A stretch of 64,000 nucleotides of DNA, taken from the NCBI GenBank assembly GCA_030142905.1, contig JASJOG010000015.1:1307001-1371000 (forward strand), written 5' to 3'. Both the position numbers and the translations under genes were made by a program. Below are positions 32,282 through 42,100 of this stretch, in pieces (position 1 is the first letter of the stretch; each line of letters opens with the position of its first letter). The notes below the pieces were generated by a model that saw only the letters and a program-made list of their open reading frames with translations, had not been told where the DNA came from and ran no database searches. This DNA is from Heliopora coerulea. Its lineage: Eukaryota; Cnidaria; Anthozoa; Scleralcyonacea; Helioporidae.

Positions 32282-32909
32282 ATTGAACTGGTTACGAAAA
32301 AATTCAGCGAACAGACCTCTTGAATAATCCGGGTACCGTGCAGCCGTTTCTCTCTTTCATTGGGCTTGTTTAAAACTGTCGATCTAATTTTACTTGTAGC
32401 TTTTACGTTCTGCTTTTTCTTTTGGTTGATGGTACTATGTGTAATTGTACACCACAAACTAATGGAATGAGAGCCAACCACAACTGACGTTTGAAATTGA
32501 AAATGATTGACATTTTCCAATTGATTGACTGGAGCAATATTAAACCCTCTGTTGCAGATAAAAATGTTTATAAGATATATCTCCGGAAATAATTTACTCT
32601 GTTACAAATGAGGAACTTTGAAGATGTCCTCCAAGAGAGTCGTTTTGACGTCACATCAGAACACAAAATTGATGTCTCATCCTCGTTACAAGGATCTCTG
32701 CGATAATCTGGAAATCAGGGGGACCTGGTAAATACAATGAATATGCCTCGGATTCTGGGAGAATTTCGTGAGGCTGTTGAAGCCTGCCCAACACGCTGCT
32801 GATGCTTTTTTCGTAGTCAGACACGATTATATGATGATCTCAGTGAGCTCCCCTTCATCAATTTCGAAAACGGAGGCTCGATGTATCTGCCACACGTGCC
32901 TTTAGAATG

Positions 32910-33122
32910 TTATAGAAATCTGGGACATTTTCTTCGTCTTTTTTTAAGGGGATTTGAGTTCCTCTTCGCAGGGAAGATCCTGGGAACGAGAATGATTCGT
33001 GCCCCTAAACCAGCACCAATAACAACAACAGTATCGACGACAACAACACCAGCAATAAAAGCAATAACAACAAAGATGACTGTAATAACTACAGCAATAA
33101 CAGAATTGGTCACTTCAATCAT
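32910..33122 (-). CDS. possible small membrane protein or anchor exon, 70 aa
   Basis: ATG at 33122 opens MIEVTNSVIAVVITVIFVV and continues strongly hydrophobic to about residue 40, then a basic tail (KKRRRKCPRF). It could be a short single-pass membrane protein, a 5' exon of the GLIPR2-like gene, or chance from a GTT-rich stretch. After the A7 run near 32940-32947 another frame continues as DEENVPDFYNILKARV, so a one-base indel may matter. No family recognised. Confidence 0.25.
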   Translation of the reverse strand: MIEVTNSVIAVVITVIFVVIAFIAGVVVVDTVVVIGAGLGARIILVPRIFPAKRNSNPLKKRRRKCPRFL

Positions 33123-33225
33123 CCTTCACAATATGCTAAGCGTTAGAACATAAAGTGCTCGTTCGACCGAACAAAGTAAACAATACCTCAATTTGGAGAC
33201 GAAATTTGGTATAATTACTAATTAG

Positions 33226-33495
33226 TATAAGATAAAACAGACTCCGAATATCAAAGTCATCTTGAAAACTCAAGATTTGAGTAAGACAATTATGGTATTT
33301 GCGTGATATTTCGTCTTTATTTCAAAGACATCGTCAGTCAGTCCTGTCTAACGATGTCTTTGAAATAAAGACGAAATATCACGCCAATACCATAATTGTC
33401 TTGATTTTACTCAAATCTTGAGTTTTCAAGATGACTTTGATATTCGGAGTCTGTTTTATCTTATATCTCTTCAAATTGTCGGCTGGTGCTGGATT
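33226..33495. mobile_element. palindromic PLE-derived insertion B, 11-bp target duplication
   Basis: Near-perfect inverted arms (about 33227-33337 and 33348-33465) with an extra right end (TCTTCAAATTGTCGGCTGG). TTACTAATTAG is duplicated at 33215-33225 and 33496-33506. Each arm carries a hammerhead-like motif; the left one (minus strand, 33305-33337) is intact, the right one (33348-33380) reads CTAACGA. Same family as C. Confidence 0.85.
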
Positions 33496-33506
33496 TTACT
33501 AATTAG

Positions 33507-34922
33507 CGTGTTCAGATTTGCATGACAGTGGCTAAGCTGAATTATGAAATAACTCACTGACCTCAAGTTATGAAGGTTTTCTTGTGAGTCGAGCAAAAAG
33601 CGCTTGCGCATATTGTAACAGATTTTTTTGCTGAATTAAGTTGACTAACTCTAATTTCGCAAAGTTCAGAACAATGCAAAATTCATACACTGATCCCATT
33701 ACACGTCTGTTTACCCTTTTAAATGATCCCGAAATGCAAACTAAGCTTCTTAAGTTAAGATATTCTTCGTTTATTTGGCTAATGTCTGTCCAGTTTCCTT
33801 TTCAATTTTTTGTGATCATTTCTTCATCTGTTTAGTAGCACAAACAAACAAGAGTGGACCGTTTTTTCTTGTGATTTCGTCTCGGTTGTCTTCCACTGGT
33901 CCAACGAAATCATGTTATTGGGCGTACATTGGAATGAACATTCAACTCTTGATTGGATTTTGGGGAAAATTGAACTTTAGTGCAAGATAGTTCTCATCAA
34001 AATTTGTCGTCATTTATACGTGCATGTGACACTTAAACAATTTCCTTAATAAAAACACAACTGATGTTACCTGTTCTGAGTTTCAGGATGTGGAAATTAT
34101 TTGATCTTGTAACCAGCGATAAGCTGGTTTCAAGGTCAATTCAAACTCGTTTAAAAGTATTTGCTAAATCTGAACCAATTCAAGGAATAAATGTTGATTT
34201 AAGTAGGTGTTCCGACAACTTGGAGTATGTCGAAAATCCGTTTGATGAATATGTCACCGGAACTTTAAGTCTTTAACCAACCACAACAAAGTAGCTTAGT
34301 GCTTAATATACAAACGGATTGTTATTTTCAAAATAGTGTCGAAACTTAGCATAGCAAAACTTAATTTATGTTCGCAAGTTGTTAAAGTTGATTTTTTGAA
34401 ATGAAACTGTTAAGTTCCGATAGGGTTACCACGGAAAGATCAGAGAAAATCAGAGTGCTTTTAAGTCAAACAGCATGCTCGAATTTATGTCGTCTATAAT
34501 TACAAAAATAACACCTGCTATTTTCCAATATAAAAACCTATTCTACCTCACTAAATACTCCAAACTAGATCAATCGAAATTGTTACAAATTTCCATGCAA
34601 TAGAAGATTTTACAGTTTACCTTGTTCAGCCTCTATCTTCAAAGTACCCAATGAAAGCGCCGACAATATTGTGTCTTAGTTACAGAGAGTTGCATTTGGT
34701 CATATTTACACGCAACTCAAGAAATATATTAAGTATAATATTTATTCTTTTGTTATTCAAAAGCTCACGTGTGGGTTGCAGGAATATCTTCTTTACAATC
34801 ACGAAGAAGTGACGTCTGTCCGAAATACCCACCGACCTGTTATTAAGAGTATTAACAATAAATGTTCGAGGCAGGAAGCCGTACTGGTTGAACGCTTCAG
34901 AAAATTCACCGGAAACTGGGTC
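33507..34922. other. no gene supported
   Basis: Short open frames at 33641-33835 and 34064-34276 have no recognisable domain and no splice context; probably chance or old transposon debris. Confidence 0.4.
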
Positions 34923-34937
34923 ATCCTTTCTTCAGTC

Positions 34938-35277
34938 GTAGGATGAATATTAATGCCCAGCTCAAAATTCGAATGTGAATAGCCATGACAGGATAAAACA
35001 CGACAAATAACAAAACATGTTAGTTTAAACAAGCTTTACTGACGTTTCGTTGCTAACGCGCAACATTTTCAAAGTGATATACATGATGGATAAGGTAAGG
35101 TTATAAATACGATATTTACAAGGTGTGAAAATTAATTAGCCAATGAGAGAGGAGAAAAGGTTGTTTAAACTAACATGTTTTGTTATTTGTCGTGTTTTAT
35201 CCTGTCATGACTATTCACATTCGAATTTTGAGCTGGGCATTAATATTCATCCTACGACTACGATTCCCGCCTGGTAA
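34938..35277. mobile_element. palindromic PLE-derived insertion D, 15-bp target duplication
   Basis: Arms of about 95 bp (34938-35031 and 35162-35256) are almost perfect inverted copies; the right end has an extra piece (ACTACGATTCCCGCCTGGTAA). ATCCTTTCTTCAGTC is duplicated at 34923-34937 and 35278-35292. The interior has an eroded hammerhead motif on the minus strand (35039-35074) with stem II and GAAACGTC intact but the CUGANGA box damaged. Confidence 0.85.
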
Positions 35278-35953
35278 ATCCTTTCTTCAGTCTAAATTGA
35301 GACAACTGAGTGTGGGTACGGTTGGAATAACTCAATGTTAAAATTTAGCGGGGCAGGACAAATGATGTATGGGATTTTATGGGTTTACAAGTTAAAAGTA
35401 GTAAATCACTTTGTCTCCAAATCCGCATCAATCGTAAAGTAATTATAAAAGTGCAGATTTCAGGGTCTTAAGTATAAGTTAGATGTCATCTAGACTCATC
35501 GAATTATTTCAGGTCCTCTGCAAACACTCAATATCACCAGCAGTGGTGAGTTTAGTTTAGCATGTGTCATAAATATAGAAATAGAATTGCCCGAACTTCA
35601 CTGCAATATTGTAAAATTCAAGATGATGTTGGTGTACCTGACAAAAGAAGATGATCAAAATTCTTTTGTTAAGGAACACAAACATGGTGGCTCTAAGCTC
35701 AATATGAAGTTCTGAGAACATTAAACCATTATAAGATAAAACAGATTCCGAATATCAAAGTCATCTTGAAAACTCAAGATTTGAGTAAAATCAAGACAAT
35801 TATGGTATTTGCGTGATATTTCGTCTTTATTTCAAAGACATCGTCAGACAGACTGATACATAAACGTTGCCTAGGTCTATTTATACAGGTGTGGGTACTG
35901 TTGACGTCATCGTTAAGAAGAGCTAGATCTATTTACAGCAAAAAAGACGCTAA

Positions 35954-36328
35954 CATTACCAAGTTACATGCCCCGGCTGCAATAAATCTTACATCGGAAA
36001 AACCAATCGCTGCCTTCAAACGCGACTTTCCGAGCACGCGACACAACATAACAACAGCGCTATTGCACAACATTTTTTCAACTGCGAACCCGCACAATTT
36101 CTTGCCGACTTACACACACAATATGACCGACTTAACAACGTTCCCCTCTCACAAAACGTATCCTCTCCTCTGAGAAACCTAATTTTTAATAACTACAAAA
36201 TCCTCTTTTCCAGCAACTCAACAACTACAAACAAACTTCTCCTAATCGAAGCACTCTGCATCAAATTCAGTAAACCAGAATTAAATTCTGGACTCAAGGC
36301 TTCCAAAGAACTCTCTCTTTTTACTTAG
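35954..36328 (+). pseudogene. GIY-YIG endonuclease fragment of a Penelope-like element
   Basis: Open frame of 124 codons to TAG. It begins HYQVTCPGCNKSYIGKTNRC and continues LQTRLSEHA, which is the YxxxCxxCxxxYIGxTxRxLxxRxxEH signature of PLE GIY-YIG domains with its CxxC zinc-finger-like pair. It ends with LLLIEALCIKFSKPELNSGL, matching the C-terminal conserved Glu region. The reverse transcriptase part is missing, so it is a truncated relic. Confidence 0.75.
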
Positions 36329-36489
36329 ATCTTTCAGCACACACACACTGATAACTTTCTCACTCTGCCAAATAAATAATTAATTAGCGTCTTTTTTGCT
36401 GTAAATAGATCTAGCTCTTCTTAACGATGACGTCAACAGTACCCACACCTGTATAAATAGACCTAGGCAACGTTTATGTATCAGTCTGT

Positions 36490-36533
36490 CTGACGATGTC
36501 TTTGAAATAAAGACGAAATATCACGCAAATATC
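36490..36533 (+). ncRNA. hammerhead-ribozyme-like motif (insertion C, right arm)
   Basis: CTGACGA, stem II GTCTTT paired with AAAGAC around loop GAAAT, then GAA followed by ATAT...ATAT (possible stem III) and C as the putative cleavage base. Outer ATCA/TGAT pairing could form stem I. An inverted copy is at 35815-35847. Confidence 0.55.
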
Positions 36534-36645
36534 ATAATTGTCTTGATTTTACTCAAATCTTGAGTTTCCAAGATGACTTTGATATTCGGAGTCTGTTTTA
36601 TCTTATATTTCTTCAAATTGTCGGCTGGTGCTGGATTAAACCATT

Positions 36646-38867
36646 AATTTACCATATTCAGGCCGATGGGCTTTTGAGGCCCGATCCAACTTCGGAGCTG
36701 TACGAAATAAAGGACATCAATAATTTATCACAGCTAATAACACTCGCGACTACAGGTGTAACGAGAAAACATATAATCGTTAAAGTATATGCAATAACAT
36801 TTTAAAATGTAGTAAAAATATATCTCTGACTTTGGTTCTCAAGTGGTTTGTTTTTTTCTGGATTTCTACATCTATTTCGCAAAATACTGCGCGTTAATCT
36901 ATCAAGATGTCGAGCAAATTTAACTCCAAAATCCTCAGTCTGAATGGTTAGCAGTTTGAATTTAGTACATATAAAAGCTAAGGCAAAATAGATTTCTCAT
37001 TGTGAATATAGATTTATCGTTGTTCCTCTTGTGTTTTAGGGCGCGGTGATATTTGACAAAACAGAAACCACACGAACCAGAAGCTGACGATACATCTCGA
37101 AGTATTTTAATGTAGAAGGACATAATAAACAAGTATGGTCAACTGTATGTTTTCTTACGACTTACAAAATACTCAGGTACAAACCTGTTTGAACACGAAA
37201 GGCTATGATGCAGCCAGACATGGATAGTTTTTCAGAAAATTCGATAAAATGAGAATGACATTAAGCAAAATTAATATATAAACAGATATTATTATAACTT
37301 TCACTGCGACAAAACATAAGAAGCGCTTGTCTCAGGTTTTATTTCTAGCTTTATAATTTAATTAAACACTGAAGTGACTTCATTACTCTGATATACAATT
37401 GTTTATATAATATTCGCTCTGAGCCTTACTTAATCTATAAATTCACGAATTTACTGTATTCAACACTCCAGGTTTTACATCGTGCTATAACACATGCATG
37501 GCAGCCGTTTTTTATTGGGTTTTTTTCATAATCCTTCGTGTCTTTCGTGATCCCGTCTTTGTCATACTCAAGAAATAACCAAGTTATTCTTCCACATGAT
37601 AAAAGCAGGCAAAATTTTTTAGAATTTGGGAATGGACATTAAAAATGTATAGTGTTTCAGGCCATCCATATTCAAATTTTAAAAGTTAATTTTAGACTTG
37701 CTATATCAACTTAAAACTTGCTACTTGTTTTTCCTTCTACTCACCTAGCACCGTTTCTGTAAATTGAATATTTTGTTGTTTTATAAGGGTAACGTTTCCC
37801 TTTCGTATTGATCAGAATTTCCCTGAGAACTCTTCGCCAAAGGAAGAGCTCAACGTAGCCGCTTTTCAGACAAGTTATCACTGGCAATTAGTCAAAAGAA
37901 ACATCTGTTAAACTGCTTCGTGTTTACCATTCTGGCCAATCCGGCTTAGTCCTTACACGGGTCATTTATTATTCAGACAATCTCTCAACATATTACTTTA
38001 TTTTCGTTGTGAATTTTAATTCAGAATTCCAGCCACGTAGGAATCAAAATATATTAACAAGAATCTATCTAATAGCTGTTTTACAAGGGCAACATCATTG
38101 ATGTTTCATGTAACTAGTATTGAAATGTGACTTAAAACGCGTTGTTAATCCACAACAATCTAACATTTATAATCTGAAATCTTTTTAACCAGGGCAAACA
38201 CAAGAAAACATGAGACAAACCTTAGAAGAACGTCTGACAAATGATTGACTTATTGGTTTGTGGTGGTCAGATGTTAAATTGTACAGCTAACCCAGTGGGT
38301 AACCAGGTAAAAAAACAGTGATTGAAGGATGAAAACACTTTAAAATAGTTCAGGTGTTTGAAAATGTTTTGTTGTCCGATATTGAGCAAAAATAACAAAA
38401 GAAAAAAGATGGAGTTATTTATCCATATATCCATGCTGTTTTGAACTTTCTGATCTTTGTCATCAACCCCTCACCTCATCTTCTTCGTCTTGCCTTCCGA
38501 CTTTCTCTCACTCTCACTCATTGCAAATGCCTACAAAATATAACTGCTTAATGTTCGTTGTCTTGGTAACACTCGCTAATATTGCGACAGCAACCAAACA
38601 TAAATCTGTATTAAAATTTTATATGTTAACCTTGCCTCGTCTTTATCTTTGGGTTTCGACCTTTGTGAACAGATCTCCCGGATTTTTGCTGGTTAGTCCT
38701 TTGTGCTATTATTATTACAATTATCAGTGATGTAGTTCTAGTTGTTGTAATTGTTATTGTTATTGTAATTATTATTGTTAGCATTATTATTATTAATGTT
38801 ATAATTATTACTATTGTTATTTTTGGCTAGTTCTTGTTCATGCTTTTGTGTACTGTTCCAACGGTAT
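36646..38867. other. no gene supported between insertion C and the astacin gene
   Basis: AT-rich sequence without recognisable exons; an ATT-rich microsatellite is at about 38740-38820. It would include the astacin 3' UTR and flank. Confidence 0.5.
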
Positions 38868-39139
38868 TCAAGGTGATGTTGTTTTGTTTTTAGTGTTTAA
38901 CTTAATAGTACTTCCATCATTAGTACAGCTGTATAATTTTCTGGCTTGAAGAATGTCCTTTTCACTTAAGCCAATCCTCTGACCGATCTTCGCGTCATGG
39001 GCTTTTGGAATAACTGTCGGTTCATGAGGCTTTTTGCCAAATATTATCCGAGGGTAATGCATTATAGAACCATAATCGTATTCAACATCTTTGGAGTCGA
39101 TTATAGAAGATGAGAATCTGACAAAATTCACACGGTAAC
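38868..39139 (-). CDS. astacin last exon with Met-turn and stop codon
   Basis: Begins GYRVNFVRFSSSIIDSKDVE, contains YDYGSIMHYPR (Met-turn and zinc-proximal Tyr) and ends LQARKLYSC followed by about 18 residues. Acceptor ctag|GTTACC. Confidence 0.9.
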
Positions 39140-42100
39140 CTAGAAAGTAACGAGGAACGCTTATAGCTGTTCTTTTTCATGAGAAACAATGATAAAGTTA
39201 ATAATTTGCTAAAAGTTAAAATAAATAATTTGCTTCATATTGAAACAGAAAGTCATAAAATGAAATATTATCAAAAAAGCTATAGCCGTCTATCATGAGG
39301 CTGTATCCTGTTTTTTTTTAACATGATTCAAAAAGAGTTTAATTTCAACGGTCCGGTTCCCCTTATACATCTGCTGAATACAACTACCAGAATGCTTTTC
39401 GAAATCTTGTTTGTCATGTTAATCGGAGCAATTGACTTTCCATTCACTTTGGGAATTCAATGTTTGCATGGAAATGAGAAAAATCGCAAAGTGTTCTGGT
39501 AGTCGTATTCAGCTGACGTAAAAAGTGGAACTGGCTTTTGAAAATTATATCAGCCTCCTGTTGATAGAATTTTCAGTACCTTTTAACACATTGTTCCACT
39601 TTATTTCGACAAACTTATCTCTGTCTGGGCGTGATTGTTCGTGGAAAAATCCAATGGCATGCCCAATTTCATGAATTATATTCCCAACCCGACAACGGTG
39701 CTCTTGATTACCAACAATGATATGTTGTTTGCCACCAATGCGTCCGACGTATGATGCACAGCTGTGAAGGTAAATAAGTTGTCCTGACTTTAGTCAGAAA
39801 GAAGATTTTGATCGTTGCAATTGAAGAGCCAGGTGGGAAACGAAGTTTAGTTAAAATTATAATAGCCCAGCAAACAAGTTTAAATAAAGCCATAATGGAA
39901 CCATATCTTCACAAGTCTAATTCTTCACCACTTGACTATTCGCACTCCTTCCGCTAATTGTTCTTGCCGCTAATCCTTTGTGACATTCTTTCATCACTAT
40001 TTTTGTAACAGTTAGCTATTTAAGCTTCTCAACTCCTGTAAATAATTACTCTGATGATGTTACTGGTTAAGTAACGAAAAGTTAGTCAATAAAATCTTTT
40101 TAAAGATATGGTTCCATTATGGCTTTATTTAAACTTGTTTGCTGGACTATTATATTTCTAACTAAAGATTTTGATCATTCAGAATATTTGAAGGAATATC
40201 GCATCACTCTTTGGTTTTCAGGAAGAATTGTCCAAATCTTGGAAACTTTTCTTTCTTTATATTTATTATTCCTTCCCCTTCATTTGGACAAACAGGAGTG
40301 AACAATCAGTTGGGTATTCAATACCTCTATCTCGTTGCTTCAGTATTGCGACCATTATGCGTTTTAACGTAACCACAATAAGAGCTGAATAAAGATATGT
40401 TCACAAACGTTTTGTGATAAATCTAGTGATGTCATGATGTTCGGATATCCGGAACAGAATAAAGTGAAAGGAAAAGTATAACATATTACATCATCTTACT
40501 TCATTTTTGTGACAGTTTAATATTTACCAAATTATGATATCACTGTCATTATTTACTTGCATGCATAGCCACTAAACATTCGTCATTTGTGTTTATTCAG
40601 CTCTTATCGTAGTTACGACTTCTTTAATAAATATTTGCTGGGCATTTAATATTCCTTTCAAGACTGCTACCTGGCTGGTGGGTCAAACTCCTAATATAAG
40701 TAATTTGAAAACAGTTTATGATCATGCTGAGGTAATAACTTCAACGTTGCGTAGATTTTGCTGAGAAAGATGGCCTTTCGGATTCTGTTCAACACCGGAC
40801 AAAAAACAAGGTCAAAAATTTCCACATTTATCTTTACTAATTGAAATCTTGGCTTCTTGGCAAAGCTGGAATTGAATTATTGTTACCAATATGGTCTTAT
40901 TCTATTAATGAAAGATTTATAAACTATGTAAATATTTTTCCTTCTTTCTTTTCTTGGTTAGTATTGTGCTTCATATAAAGTGGTACGAAATGGTTTGAAG
41001 AATTCTTTACTTGTGTTTCTACCAGATCAAAATCATTTAACCTTTTCCTGACGATAATTCTCCCATTAACGCAGCGTGAAATTCTCTTGTGTTGGCTAAA
41101 GTAATAAACTAGGAGGTCAACATTGTCTCGCAAGAGTTAAAGATTGGTCAGTAATGCGTTGCTTTAATCGACATTTCGTTGTAGAAATTGAATAGCTTAT
41201 CATTAGTTCAAGACGAGAGCCCATGAATAAAAATGAAAAATTCGCTTCACGCGAAAAAATCTTCCGGTTGAAAACAGCCTTTATAGCGGGAAAGAAGGGA
41301 AGTAATCATAAATTCTGTGTTCAAATATAAAAATAAAAAAGTGTGTAGACTTATGGGCTAGGGGAAAAATACAAAAATTAATGAAGTGTTGCAAACAACA
41401 TATATCATAAAGTTACTGTTTCCAAATGATTTCAACGTCTACTTGAATGAATTTTTTCTCTAATTTTTAAAAACATTTCCATCAATTTCAGTTGGACATT
41501 GGACTAGACCAATTTCATAAGGATGTCACACGTAATTAATCTATTGTTTTCGGCGCAGGGAATCTTGGTATTGACTGGGAGGATAAGAGTATTGAGACAT
41601 GACGGGAAATCCTTATAAAAATATTGTTGGCTTTTTAAATGTCATTCTTGACCAAAATAAGCCAAGCTACGTGGGGTTTCTTTTGTTTCTACGTGATTTA
41701 TCCACGAAAAGTGGCACCTTGTCTGAGTTACTGACGTCACATGAACTCGATCTATTTTTAGCTCACTCCCCGAGATCTGGCCCCGTGTGACTCCTGGTCA
41801 GGAGTCCTGTAGCGTTGTTTTGCTGATGATGTCATAGAATACGTCACCGGAATCTCCGACCACAAGTAGCGACACCAATATATCTAACTTTCAGTCAGGT
41901 ACTGGGGGGAGCCAGATATGATTTTTGGGGGTGCATTACACCAACGAATCCAGGTAGTTTTGGTCCAAAACAGAGTGATACTTGGTGTAAATTAAAACAT
42001 GGCTACCAAAACCTAGCATATCCTTATGGAGATTCGGAAATGGGGCATGCCTTGGTGATATGGTCTATCATTAATGATTATTGGTAAGGAAAAAACAATT

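Larger units (their letters stand above)
35731..36634. mobile_element. PLE-derived insertion C, 223-bp inverted repeats, 11-bp target duplication
   Basis: Left arm 35731-35953 and right arm 36384-36606 are nearly identical inverted copies; the right end is longer by TTCTTCAAATTGTCGGCTGG and following bases. ATTAAACCATT is duplicated at 35720-35730 and 36635-36645. Between the arms is a GIY-YIG fragment on the plus strand. Both arms carry intact hammerhead-like motifs (35815-35847 minus; 36490-36533 plus). This is a 5'-truncated Penelope-like copy joined to an inverted copy of its own end. Confidence 0.85.
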
